A stretch of 55,207 nucleotides of DNA from an uncultured Sphingomonas sp. (GTDB lineage Bacteria > Pseudomonadota > Alphaproteobacteria > Sphingomonadales > Sphingomonadaceae), in NCBI RefSeq assembly GCF_937859915.1, contig NZ_CALMAW010000007.1, forward strand, positions 55,333-110,539, written 5' to 3'. Positions within the stretch are counted from its first letter, which is position 1. Every line of letters starts with the position of its first letter. Both the position numbers and the translations under genes were made by a program. Below are positions 27,366 through 35,591 of the stretch, piece by piece. Below the pieces are notes generated by a model. The model ran no database searches and was not told where the DNA came from. It was given only the letters and a program-made list of their open reading frames with translations.

Positions 27366-28541
27366 ATGGCCACCGCATCCCGTCCCGCCGCCGACCTCCC
27401 GACCCGTGACCCGCCGGTCCGCGAGGCGATCGGCATCGCGCGCGTGCTGTGCATTCTCGGCATCGTCTATGTCCACGCCTGGACCGGGCTCGACGGCGAC
27501 CGACTCGCCAAGCTCGACTCGACGCATCAGGGCATCCTGCGCTGGGTGCTGATCGAGCTCGTCGGGCGCAGCGCGGTGCCGCTGCTCGGCGCGATCTCGG
27601 GCTGGCTGTCGGGGCCATCGGCGCGCAAACGCAGCTACGCGGGCTTCGTCAGGGTCAAGGCACGCACCATCCTGGCGCCGATGCTGCTGTGGAACGTCAT
27701 CGCGCTCGTGCTGGTCAGTGGCTTCGCTTATTGGGGCCATCTCGCCGCCCCCATCCCGGCGAACCTGTGGGAGGCGCTCGACTGGATCGGCTGCGTGACC
27801 CAGCCCAATCCGATCAACGTCCAGATCAGTTTCCTGCGCGACCTCTTCCTGTGCATGTGCGCGGCGCCACTGTTCGCACGGCTCAGCGACCGCTGGCTCT
27901 GGGCGGCGTGGGGCCTGGCCCTGCTCTGGTCGGCGAGCGGGTTCGTGTTCCCGCTGCTGCTGCGGCCGCCGATCCTGCTGTTCTTCCTGTCGGGCATGCT
28001 CGCGCGCCGCGCCGGCACCGCCGAGCGCATCGCCGCCTGGCCGCTCTGGGCCTGCCTGCTGCCCTATCTGCTGTTCGCGCCCGCCAAGATCGCCGCCTCG
28101 AGCTTCTACGACGCCTGGCTCAAGACGCATGTCGCCGCCGCCGACGCGATCGACCTGCCAATCCGCTTCGCCGCAGCGCTCGCGCTGTGGCGGATCGCGC
28201 TCGCGCTGGTGCCCCGCTTGCTCGGCCGCACCATCGTCGGGCTCGAACGCTATGCCTTCCTGCTGTTCTGCTGCCATCTCGTACTGATCTGGCTGATCGG
28301 GCCGTTGATCGGTCACGCGGTCGGCAAGATGGGGACGCCGCTCTACCCGCCCTATCTGCTGCTCCAGCCGCTGCTCGCGCTCGGCGGCACGATCCTGGTC
28401 GGGCGCGCGCTGGAGTGGGTCTCGCGGCCGACTGCGGGGCTGCTCAGCGGTGGTCGGCTCGCCGCGCCGCGTCCTGCACGCTTGCCCCGCGGCGCCACTT
28501 CCGCCAAAGGGACCGCGTCACCGCCCGGAGCGATTTCATGA
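27366..28541 (+). CDS. acyltransferase family membrane protein (Acyltransferase_3)
   Basis: A 391-residue polytopic membrane protein of the acyltransferase-3 family, which transfers acetyl, succinyl or similar groups to extracytoplasmic glycans. The first helix is IGIARVLCILGIVYVHAWTG, with the characteristic His near the start. It is followed by SAVPLLGAISGWLSG and later by about eight more spans; FLSGMLARR and FLLFCCHLVLIWLIG are typical. Its stop overlaps the purS start by four bases (ATGA), coupling an envelope enzyme to purine synthesis genes. A possible substrate is periplasmic glucan (OpgC-like role), since opgGH lie 5 kb away, but that is a guess. Confidence 0.88.
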   Translation: MATASRPAADLPTRDPPVREAIGIARVLCILGIVYVHAWTGLDGDRLAKLDSTHQGILRWVLIELVGRSAVPLLGAISGWLSGPSARKRSYAGFVRVKARTILAPMLLWNVIALVLVSGFAYWGHLAAPIPANLWEALDWIGCVTQPNPINVQISFLRDLFLCMCAAPLFARLSDRWLWAAWGLALLWSASGFVFPLLLRPPILLFFLSGMLARRAGTAERIAAWPLWACLLPYLLFAPAKIAASSFYDAWLKTHVAAADAIDLPIRFAAALALWRIALALVPRLLGRTIVGLERYAFLLFCCHLVLIWLIGPLIGHAVGKMGTPLYPPYLLLQPLLALGGTILVGRALEWVSRPTAGLLSGGRLAAPRPARLPRGATSAKGTASPPGAIS

Positions 28542-28768
28542 AGACCCGCGTCATCGTCACCCTCAAGTCCGGCGTGCTCGATCCGCAGGGCAAGGCCGTC
28601 CATCACGCGCTGACCGGGCTCGGCTTCGGCGGCGTCAACGACGTCCGCATCGGCAAGATCGTCGAGCTCGATCTCGCCGACGGCACCGACGCCGCTGCGC
28701 TCGACGAGATGTGCCGCAAGCTGCTCGCCAACACGGTGATCGAGAATTATCGGATCGAACAGGCCTGA
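28538..28768 (+). CDS. purS: phosphoribosylformylglycinamidine synthase subunit PurS
   Basis: A 76-residue subunit of the three-part FGAM synthase (PurSQL). The sequence [20 protein letters not shown] with [20 protein letters not shown] is the classic PurS fold. The start overlaps the acyltransferase stop. It precedes purQ by 10 bp. purL is not in the window. Confidence 0.97.
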   Translation: MKTRVIVTLKSGVLDPQGKAVHHALTGLGFGGVNDVRIGKIVELDLADGTDAAALDEMCRKLLANTVIENYRIEQA

Positions 28769-28778
28769 GGAGGCTCAT

Positions 28779-29447
28779 ATGAAGAGCGCCGTCATCGTCT
28801 TCCCCGGTTCCAACTGCGACCGCGACCTCGCCGTCGCGCTGCGCGAGACCACCGGTGCCGACCCTGTCATGGTCTGGCACGGCGAGACCAGCCTGCCCGA
28901 CGGCATCGACATCATCGGCGTCCCCGGCGGCTTCTCCTACGGCGACTACCTGCGCTCGGGGGCGATGGCCGCTCGTTCGCCGGTGATGCGCGCGGTGGCC
29001 GACGCCGCCGCCAAGGGCGTCGCGGTGCTCGGCGTCTGCAACGGCTTCCAGGTGCTCACGGAAACGGGGCTGCTGCCCGGCGCGCTGATGCGCAACGCCG
29101 GGCTCAACTTCGTGTGCCGCGACGTCGAGCTCACCGTCGCCAATGCCCAGACGATGTTCACCGCGCGCTACGACGATGCCGAGGCGATCAAGATCCCGGT
29201 CGCGCATCACGACGGCAACTACTTCGCCGACGATGCCACGCTCGACCGGCTCGAGGGCGAGGGCCGCGTCGCCTTCCGCTATGCCGGACCGGTCAACGGG
29301 TCGGCGCGGCATATCGCGGGCATCGTCAACGACGCCGGCAACGTGCTCGGCCTGATGCCGCACCCCGAACGCATGATCGAGACCAGCGCGCACGGCCGCG
29401 CCGACGGGCGCCGGCTGTTCGAGGGCCTGATCGAAGCGCTGGGCTGA
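28779..29447 (+). CDS. purQ: phosphoribosylformylglycinamidine synthase subunit PurQ (glutaminase)
   Basis: A 222-residue class I glutamine amidotransferase that supplies ammonia to PurL for FGAM synthesis. The nucleophile is Cys87 in [13 protein letters not shown]. The His/Glu of the triad lie in [11 protein letters not shown] (His195, Glu197). The N-terminus [15 protein letters not shown] is typical of PurQ. AGGAGGCTCAT precedes the start. It forms an operon with purS. Confidence 0.97.
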   Translation: MKSAVIVFPGSNCDRDLAVALRETTGADPVMVWHGETSLPDGIDIIGVPGGFSYGDYLRSGAMAARSPVMRAVADAAAKGVAVLGVCNGFQVLTETGLLPGALMRNAGLNFVCRDVELTVANAQTMFTARYDDAEAIKIPVAHHDGNYFADDATLDRLEGEGRVAFRYAGPVNGSARHIAGIVNDAGNVLGLMPHPERMIETSAHGRADGRRLFEGLIEALG

Positions 29448-29450
29448 TTT

Positions 29451-29554
29451 CCCGTTCCCCGGCGCAGGCCGGGGCCCAGGCCTCACGTCTATATTCGATC
29501 GTCGCGCCCCCCATACGCTCCGGGCCTGGGCCCCGGCTTTCGCCGGGGAACGGG
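29451..29554. repeat. long GC-rich paired palindromes between purQ and the YhhQ-type gene
   Basis: CCCGTTCCCCGGCGCAGGCC at the left is mirrored by CGGCTTTCGCCGGGGAACGG at the right, with GGGGCCCAGGCC and GGCCTGGGCCCC inside. The two units can form local hairpins or one long stem. It lies in the convergent gap and probably serves both transcripts' 3' ends. Confidence 0.75.
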
Positions 29555-29558
29555 TTGC

Positions 29559-30290
29559 CTACCTCCGCCGCCCGAACGGCGAGAAATTGGTGGCCCGGTC
29601 GAACACATCGACCCCCTCGGAGCGCTTGAGGAATTCTACCACCGCATAGGTGACCGGGGTCAGCAGCACCTCCCACCCGACCTTCATCGCCCAGTTGGTG
29701 ACCATCACGGTCAGCACCAGCGCATACGTCCAGCCGCCCGCGCCCCAGAAGGCGAGCGGGTAGAAGATCAGGCTGTCGACGCCCTGGCCGAACACGGTCG
29801 AGCCGACCGTGCGCGTCCACAGATGCCGTCCGTCGGTCCAAACCTTCATCCGCGCCAGCACGAAAGCGTTGACGAACTCGCCCGCCCAGAAGGCGCAGAC
29901 GCTCGCCAAGACGATCCGCGGCACCTGCCCGAACACCGCCTCATAGGCGGGCTGGTTGGTCCAATCGGCGGCCGGCGGCAGCGCCACCACCACCCACGCC
30001 ATGAACGCCATGAACAGCACGGCGGCAAACCCCGCCCAGATGCAGCGCCGCGCGCGGGCATAGCCATAGACTTCGGTCAGCACGTCGCCGAGCACATAGG
30101 AGATCGGGAAGAACAGGATGCCCGCGCCGAAGGTGAAGCCGTGCAGCGTCGCGACCTTGCCCGCGCCGATCACGTTGGACAGCAGCAGGATCGCGACGAA
30201 TGCTGCCATCAGGAGGTCGTAATGGCGAAAGCCGCGCTGTTCCGCGGCGGTGGCATCGATCGGGCGCGGCGCGGCGGGGCTGTCGGTCAT
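29559..30290 (-). CDS. queuosine precursor transporter (YhhQ family)
   Basis: A 243-residue inner-membrane protein with six spans that imports a 7-deazaguanine precursor of queuosine. The N-terminal span is LLMAAFVAILLLSNVIGAGK. GILFFPISYVLGDVLTEVYG is the family signature. The chain continues with FWAGEFVNAFVLARMKV and ends in KVGWEVLLTPVTYAVVEFLK, the conserved final helix. The start at ATG 30290 follows GGTGGCGGC and removes an unneeded upstream extension. Its upstream DNA is directly occupied by tRNA-Arg on the other strand, so the promoter must be short or lie within the tRNA gene. Confidence 0.93.
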   Translation of the reverse strand: MTDSPAAPRPIDATAAEQRGFRHYDLLMAAFVAILLLSNVIGAGKVATLHGFTFGAGILFFPISYVLGDVLTEVYGYARARRCIWAGFAAVLFMAFMAWVVVALPPAADWTNQPAYEAVFGQVPRIVLASVCAFWAGEFVNAFVLARMKVWTDGRHLWTRTVGSTVFGQGVDSLIFYPLAFWGAGGWTYALVLTVMVTNWAMKVGWEVLLTPVTYAVVEFLKRSEGVDVFDRATNFSPFGRRR

Positions 30291-30345
30291 GCCGCCACCG
30301 TATCGTGGTTTCCCGGTCGCGCAATCCGCGCTAAGCGGACGCAAC

Positions 30346-30422
30346 GCGCCCGTAGCTCAGCTGGATAGAGCACGAGCCTTCTAAGCTTGTGGTCGCAGGT
30401 TCAAGTCCTGCCGGGCGCGCCA
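30346..30422 (+). tRNA. tRNA-Arg (anticodon TCT)
   Basis: A 77-nt cloverleaf with encoded CCA. The acceptor stem GCGCCCG pairs with CGGGCGC, followed by discriminator G and CCA. The D arm is GCTCAGCTGGATAGAGC. The anticodon stem CGAGC/GCTTG encloses the loop CTTCTAA with anticodon TCT, decoding AGA/AGG, rare codons in a high-GC genome. The T arm is CGCAGGTTCAAGTCCTGC. tRNA 3' ends are common integration sites, but no integrase or att repeat is seen next to it. Confidence 0.97.
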
Positions 30423-30565
30423 TATCCTCGTCTGTTCATGGCCAGCCCCGTTCGCCCGCCGGCGTCGCGCGTCGCGGCTCGATGTCGTTGACGCCTATCC
30501 TCGAACAAGGCAGCATTCACCCCGGTAGCACGCGGCAGCGGGCGCCCGACCGGGGAGCAGCCATC

Positions 30566-31006
30566 ATGAAGACGGGCTTCTTGACAGCATTCGCGATCTT
30601 GGCGTTGCCGATGGCGGCGGTGGCCGCCGATCCGCCCGGCCACATCACGGGGCTCGGCGGCGTGTTCGTGACCAGCAAGGACCCGACGGCGCTGGCCGCC
30701 TGGTACCGGGACGTGCTCGGCATCCGTCTCGAACCCTGGGGCGGCGCGATATTGCGCTACGATGCCTCGGGCCATCCGCCGATGGCGCTCTGGAACGCGA
30801 TGCCGCAAGACAGCGACGAGATCACCCCGTCGCACCGTGCGTTCATGATCAACTTCGCGGTCGACGACCTCGATGCCTTCGTGAAGCGGCTGGACGCCAA
30901 GGGCGTGAAGATCCTCACGCGCACGCAGGACAAGACCGGCAAGTTCGCCTCCATCCTTGACCCAGACGGGACCAAAATCGAGTTCTGGCAACCACCCGCG
31001 AAATGA
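30566..31006 (+). CDS. exported VOC (glyoxalase/bleomycin-resistance fold) protein
   Basis: A 146-residue protein with a signal peptide (MKTGFLTAFAILALPMAAVAA) followed by one VOC domain. The domain starts HITGLGGVFVTSKDPTALAA and has WYRDVLGIRLEPWGG, then HRAFMINFAVDDLDAFVKRL and the last strand SILDPDGTKIEFWQ with the usual C-terminal Glu metal ligand. Most VOC proteins are cytosolic, so the signal peptide is a small oddity. GGGGAG lies eight bases before the start. It follows tRNA-Arg. No catalytic function can be assigned. Confidence 0.88.
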   Translation: MKTGFLTAFAILALPMAAVAADPPGHITGLGGVFVTSKDPTALAAWYRDVLGIRLEPWGGAILRYDASGHPPMALWNAMPQDSDEITPSHRAFMINFAVDDLDAFVKRLDAKGVKILTRTQDKTGKFASILDPDGTKIEFWQPPAK

Positions 31007-31125
31007 CCGCGCCGGCCCTCCCGCCGCGCGGGCGTTGAGGATTTTGCCGACCGGCTGCACCGGCCTCGCGACGTGCGCGCGCGACATGCTGGCGGCATCG
31101 CCCCAACCGGCCTAGAGCACGCGCC

Positions 31126-32766
31126 ATGCTCCGGATAACCGACCTCAAACTGCCGCTCGGCCACGCCCCCGAGGCGCTCGCCGCCGCGGTGCTCGACCGG
31201 CTCGCCCTGACCGCGGACGCGCTGCTCGACTTCGCCGTCGCCCGCCGCGCCAATGATGCGCGGCGCAAGTCGGCGATCGTGATGGTCTATTCGGTCGACG
31301 TCGCGGTGCGCGACGAGGCGGCGGTATTGGCGCGCTTCGCCGGCGACCCGCATGTCCGCCCGACCCCCGATACGCGCTATCGCTTCGCATGCCCCGTCCC
31401 GATGGCGGCGCCCGCGGTCCGCCCCGTCGTGGTCGGCACCGGCCCGTGCGGGCTGTTTGCCGCGCTGATCCTCGCGCAGATGGGCTTGCGCCCGATCGTG
31501 CTCGACCGCGGCAAGGTCGTGCGCGAGCGGACCCGCGACACCTGGGGGCTGTGGCGGCGCGGCGTGCTCGATCCCGAATCGAACGTGCAGTTCGGCGAGG
31601 GCGGCGCGGGCACCTTCTCCGACGGCAAATTGTGGAGCCAGGTCAAGGATCCGCGCCATCTGGGCCGAAAGGTGCTGACCGAATTCGTCACCGCCGGCGC
31701 CCCGCCCGAGATCCTCACCGAAGCGCATCCGCATATCGGCACCTTCCGGCTGGTGACGATGGTCGAGCATATGCGCGCCACGATCGAGGCGCTCGGCGGC
31801 GAATATCGCTGGGGCCAGCGCGTCGACGATCTCGACGTCGCCACCGACGCCGACGGGACGCGGCGCATCCGCGGCCTGCAGCTCTCGACCGGCGACCATC
31901 TCGCCGCCGACCATGTCGTGCTGGCGATCGGCCACAGCGCGCGCGACACTTTCAAGATGCTCCACGCGCGCGGCGTGCATATCGAGGCGAAACCCTTCTC
32001 GATCGGGGTGCGGATCGAGCATCCGCAATCCTGGATCGACCAGGCGCGCTTTGGGGCGTGCGCGAAACATCCCGATCTTGGTGCCGCCGCCTATACGCTG
32101 TCGCATCACTGCGCCAACGACCGCACCGTCTACAGCTTCTGCATGTGCCCGGGCGGCCGCGTCGTGGCGGCGACGTCGGAGCCTGGCCGCGTCGTCACCA
32201 ACGGCATGAGCCAATATTCGCGCGCCGAGTTCAACGCCAATTCGGGGCTCGTCGTCGGCATCGATCCCGAGCGCGACTATCCCGGTGACCCGCTCGCCGG
32301 GATCGACCTGCAGCGCCGGCTCGAGGAAGCCGCCTTCGTCGCGGGCGGGTCGAGCTATGCGGCACCCGGCCAGCGCGTCGGCGATTTTCTGGCAGGCCGT
32401 CCCTCCAGCGCGTTCGGCGAGGTCGTGCCGTCCTACAAGCCGGGCGTGACGCTGACCGATCTTGCGGAATGCCTGCCCGCCTTCGCGGTCGACGCGATCC
32501 GCGAGGCGTTGCCCGTCTTCGGCCGCCAGATCGCCGGCTACGACCATCCCGATGCGATGCTGACCGGGGTCGAGACGCGCACCTCCTCGCCGATCCGCAT
32601 TACCCGCGGGCGCGATTTCCAGAGCCTCAACACGCGGCAGCTCTTCCCGGCAGGCGAAGGTGCTGGCTATGCCGGCGGGATCCTGTCGGCGGCGATCGAC
32701 GGCATCAAGGTCGCCGAGGCGGTCGCGCTGAGCATCGCGGCGGGCGGCCAGGCGGATCCGCGCTAG
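31126..32766 (+). CDS. NAD(P)/FAD-dependent oxidoreductase (COG2509-like)
   Basis: A 546-residue flavoprotein. The N-terminal 95 residues form a small domain of the YtfP type (ITDLKLPLGHAPEALAAAVL). It precedes the FAD-binding Rossmann motif RPVVVGTGPCGLFAALILAQ. Conserved stretches NVQFGEGGAGTFSDGKLWSQ, VLAIGHSARDTFKML and TVYSFCMCPGGRVVAATSEP are typical of these uncharacterised dehydrogenases. The C-terminal LFPAGEGAGYAGGILSAAID binds the flavin. Cysteines in CMCPGG may matter to redox or metal chemistry. It is monocistronic and full length. The physiological substrate is unknown for the family. Confidence 0.92.
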   Translation: MLRITDLKLPLGHAPEALAAAVLDRLALTADALLDFAVARRANDARRKSAIVMVYSVDVAVRDEAAVLARFAGDPHVRPTPDTRYRFACPVPMAAPAVRPVVVGTGPCGLFAALILAQMGLRPIVLDRGKVVRERTRDTWGLWRRGVLDPESNVQFGEGGAGTFSDGKLWSQVKDPRHLGRKVLTEFVTAGAPPEILTEAHPHIGTFRLVTMVEHMRATIEALGGEYRWGQRVDDLDVATDADGTRRIRGLQLSTGDHLAADHVVLAIGHSARDTFKMLHARGVHIEAKPFSIGVRIEHPQSWIDQARFGACAKHPDLGAAAYTLSHHCANDRTVYSFCMCPGGRVVAATSEPGRVVTNGMSQYSRAEFNANSGLVVGIDPERDYPGDPLAGIDLQRRLEEAAFVAGGSSYAAPGQRVGDFLAGRPSSAFGEVVPSYKPGVTLTDLAECLPAFAVDAIREALPVFGRQIAGYDHPDAMLTGVETRTSSPIRITRGRDFQSLNTRQLFPAGEGAGYAGGILSAAIDGIKVAEAVALSIAAGGQADPR

Positions 32767-32875
32767 GGCTGGAGCATCCCGCCGATCAGCGTCTCCGTTC
32801 CGGGGCCGATCGATATGTCACGCCCGTAGGACGGATCGACATTCAGCGGTGGCCGGCTCGCTGCGACCAACGAAA

Positions 32876-32963
32876 CGTCATGCTGAACGTGTTTCAGCAT
32901 CCCCTTTGCTGCGATCATACCGCCTGGGGCGCGCGGGATGCTGAAACGAGTTCAGCATGACAG
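32876..32963. repeat. TGAACTCGTTTCAG inverted repeat, copy 2
   Basis: Left arm CGTCATGCTGAACGTGTTTC and right arm GATGCTGAAACGAGTTCAGC, followed by ATGACAGG. Compared with copy 1 at 18754 the arms are about 85 percent alike by eye and the loop differs in sequence, while spacing is conserved. Confidence 0.8.
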
Positions 32964-33009
32964 GTAAAAGCGACGGCTATCGTTCGACAAAATCCAATGT
33001 CGATCCGCC

Positions 33010-34626
33010 CTAGCCGTTCAGATACGCCCACACCTTCGAGATCACGACCGATCCCTCGCCGACCCCGGAGGCGACGCGCTTGACCGAGCCCGCGCGCACG
33101 TCGCCGACCGCGAAGATGCCGGGGTCCGAGCTCGCATAAGGCGAGCCGCCGCCGACATCGCCACCGGTCAGCACGAACCCCTTGTCGTCGAGCGCCACCA
33201 GCCCCGAGAGCCAGCCGCTGTTCGGCGAGGCGCCGACCATGATGAACAGCGCACAGCTTGCGACCTCGCGCGTCGTTCCGTCCGCAACGGTGCGGACCGT
33301 GACACCCTCGAGCTTGTCGTCGCCGTGCAGCGCGCTGACCTCGGCGCCATATTCGATCGTGATCGCCGGATCCGCCTCGAGCCGGCTGGACAGATAGTTC
33401 GACATCGACGCAGCAAGCGACGTACCGCGCACCAACAGGCGGACATGCGTCGCGGCGCGACTGAGAAACATCGCCGCCTGCCCCGCCGAATTGCCGCCGC
33501 CGATGACGATCGCCTCGGACTCGTGGCAATAGCGCGCCTCGTTCTCGGTCGCGGCATAATAGACCCCCGCGCCCTCGAACTCGGCAAGCCGATCGATCGG
33601 CAGACGCCGATATTGGACACCGGTCGCCACCACGACCGCGCGGGCGCGCACCCGCTGGTCATTGTCGAAGGTCGCGCAGAAGCTGCGGTCCTCGAGCCGC
33701 TCGAGCTTGGCGACACGCCGCGGCATCACGAAGCGCGTACCGAACTTCATCGCCTGGACCTCGCCGCGCCAGACCAGGTCCGCGCCCGAAATGCCGGTCG
33801 GGAACCCCATATAATTCTCGATCCGGCTCGACGTGCCCGCCTGCCCGCCGATCGCGATATCCTCGACGACCAATGCGCCGAGCCCTTCCGCCCCCGCATA
33901 GACGCCCGCCGCGACGCCTGCGGGGCCGCCGCCGACGATCAGCAGGTCGAACGCCTCGTCGTCGACCAGATCGCGATTGAGCCCGAGCAGCCGCGCGACC
34001 TTGTCGGGCGTCGGGTCGGCGACGATGTTGTCGCGGCCGAAGATCACCGCCGGCCGGTCGGCGCTGATCGCGCAGCTGGTCGCGACGCTGTCGGCCTCGG
34101 CGCTACCCAGCGGGTAGGAGGAATAGGGCAGCCGGTTGCGGCTGGCGAAGTCGGCGATGCGGCGGACGCCGCGGTCGACCTCCTCGCCGATCAGCACCAG
34201 CGAGCCGTCGTGCGCATCGAGCTGGCGGCGGCGGCGCGCGGCGAGAACGGTGATGACGATGTCGGACATTTCGGGAATGTCGGACATCAAGCGGAGCATC
34301 GCCCTACGCGGTACCACGATCATGCGCGTATCGCGGACGGCGCGCATCGCCATCGACCAGTTGCCGCCGTTGAGGAACGCGATCTCGGCCATGAATTGCG
34401 TCGGACCGAGCGTCGAGGGCAGATGACGCTCGCCGGTGAAGGCGTTGACCACCTCGATTTCGCCGTCCTCGATGTAGAGGAAGCTGTCGACCGGATCGCC
34501 CGGCTGCACGACGAACCGGCCGGCGGGATAATGAGCGATCGTGCCCGCGGCGCGCACCGCCTCGACATGCGACGCCGCGAGCGGCACGCGCTGCATCTCG
34601 CGCAAGTCACGACCAATCGTTTCCAT
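33010..34626 (-). CDS. cyclic-nucleotide-binding domain fused to a thioredoxin-reductase-like flavoprotein lacking CxxC
   Basis: A 538-residue three-part protein. Residues 1-130 form a cNMP-binding (CRP-like) domain with GRFVVQPGDPVDSFLYIEDG and FMAEIAFLNGGNWSMAMRAV. Residues 140-215 resemble a degenerate thioredoxin fold (GSLVLIGEEVDRGVRRIADF). Residues 225-538 are a pyridine-nucleotide reductase with GGGPAG (232-237), GGQAGTSSRIENYMGFP and the NADPH site GGGNSAGQA (376-384). Where thioredoxin reductase has CATCDG, this protein has AATENEARYC, so the redox disulfide is absent and it probably does not reduce thioredoxin. GAGGACAGC precedes the ATG. Such fusions are known in many proteobacteria; activity is unassigned. 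Confidence 0.92.
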   Translation of the reverse strand: METIGRDLREMQRVPLAASHVEAVRAAGTIAHYPAGRFVVQPGDPVDSFLYIEDGEIEVVNAFTGERHLPSTLGPTQFMAEIAFLNGGNWSMAMRAVRDTRMIVVPRRAMLRLMSDIPEMSDIVITVLAARRRRQLDAHDGSLVLIGEEVDRGVRRIADFASRNRLPYSSYPLGSAEADSVATSCAISADRPAVIFGRDNIVADPTPDKVARLLGLNRDLVDDEAFDLLIVGGGPAGVAAGVYAGAEGLGALVVEDIAIGGQAGTSSRIENYMGFPTGISGADLVWRGEVQAMKFGTRFVMPRRVAKLERLEDRSFCATFDNDQRVRARAVVVATGVQYRRLPIDRLAEFEGAGVYYAATENEARYCHESEAIVIGGGNSAGQAAMFLSRAATHVRLLVRGTSLAASMSNYLSSRLEADPAITIEYGAEVSALHGDDKLEGVTVRTVADGTTREVASCALFIMVGASPNSGWLSGLVALDDKGFVLTGGDVGGGSPYASSDPGIFAVGDVRAGSVKRVASGVGEGSVVISKVWAYLNG

Positions 34627-34692
34627 GCTGCTGTCCTCGCCCCCGGAGACGCGATCCTGCCGCGGCGCGGCGCAATGCGCAACGCGGCAGCG

Positions 34693-35586
34693 TCAGCGCG
34701 TCAGATAAGCGAGCATCGAGCGCGTCACCGCACCCTCGGCGGCGCGGTCGAAGGCGGCGAACATCGGGCCGGTGTTGATCTCGAGGAAGACCGGTTGTGC
34801 GTCGCCGTCGCGGGTCTTGAGATCGCAGGCGGCGAAGTCGCAGCGCACCGCCGCGGCGACCCGGCGGCAGCCCTCGACGGCCTCGGCGATCGGGCCGAGC
34901 CGACCGCGATAGTCGAGCCGCGTCGCGGGGTCGGGGCGATAGTCGAGCGCGGTCGAGGCGATCTCGAACACATGCGTATCGTCGCCGATCACGAAGACGC
35001 GATATTCGGGATAGCCGAGCCGTTCCTGGACGATCGCCGGGATCGGCGCGCGGTGCGCCGCCGGATCCTGCCCGTCCAGCGCATCGGCGAGCGGCTGGAC
35101 ATAGGCCCCGCCACCGACCGGCTTGGCGATGGACGCCGTCGCGTCCCGCGCTCTGACCGCGCGCAGATCGTTGCCGATCCAACTCGTCGGGATCGACAGG
35201 CCCAGCGTCCGCGCCAGCTGGAGCTGATAGGGTTTGATCCCCGACTGCGGCGAGATCTCGCGATTGAAGAGCCGGATCTCGGGCCGTCCCGCCGCCCACC
35301 CCAGCAGTATATTGTGCCAGCCGAGCGCGCGGTCGAGCGGGGCAGAAGGGTTGCGCGGTGTGAACACATCGTAGCGCAGGAACAGGCCCGCGGGATCCAC
35401 CGCGGCACCGTCGATGATCATCCGCCCGGTCGCGACATCCCAGTCGAGGCATGGCTCCGCGTCCAGGTCGACAAGCACCGGGACGACGCCCAACCCGTGG
35501 CGGTGCGCCGCCTCGATCAGACAGGCGAGACTCGGATCGCCACGCCCCCCGCCGATAAGAATGTCGCGCGGCGCTGGCCGCGTCAC
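34693..35586 (-). CDS. ATP-grasp ligase, probable graspetide macrocyclase (MvdD/RimK-like)
   Basis: A 297-residue ATP-grasp enzyme. ATP-grasp ligases activate carboxylates as acyl phosphates, and the microviridin/plesiocin group then forms side-chain esters or amides within a precursor peptide. Visible features are LFLRYDVF, HNILLGW, RLFNRE, IKPYQLQLARTLGLSIPTSW (Lys118), the ATP lysine Lys155 in ASIAKPVGG, the hinge IPAIVQERLGYPEYRVFVIG, and the Mg site FLEINTGPM (Glu269, Asn271). GIKPYQLQLA plus LGLSIP is very like the MvdC/MvdD group. The start is placed at GTG 35586, five bases after the precursor stop; an in-frame ATG at 35640 would overlap it. The pairing with the repeat protein upstream decides the call. 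A different ATP-grasp ligase is the main alternative. Confidence 0.82.
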   Translation of the reverse strand: MTRPAPRDILIGGGRGDPSLACLIEAAHRHGLGVVPVLVDLDAEPCLDWDVATGRMIIDGAAVDPAGLFLRYDVFTPRNPSAPLDRALGWHNILLGWAAGRPEIRLFNREISPQSGIKPYQLQLARTLGLSIPTSWIGNDLRAVRARDATASIAKPVGGGAYVQPLADALDGQDPAAHRAPIPAIVQERLGYPEYRVFVIGDDTHVFEIASTALDYRPDPATRLDYRGRLGPIAEAVEGCRRVAAAVRCDFAACDLKTRDGDAQPVFLEINTGPMFAAFDRAAEGAVTRSMLAYLTR

Positions 35587-35591
35587 GCCGG

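Noticed and set aside
7164..29554. CRISPR array
   Set aside because: The repeats are paired palindromes scattered singly between genes, without regular spacers or cas genes.
30346..30422. tRNA gene as a genomic-island attachment site
   Set aside because: No integrase and no direct repeat of the tRNA 3' end were seen nearby.
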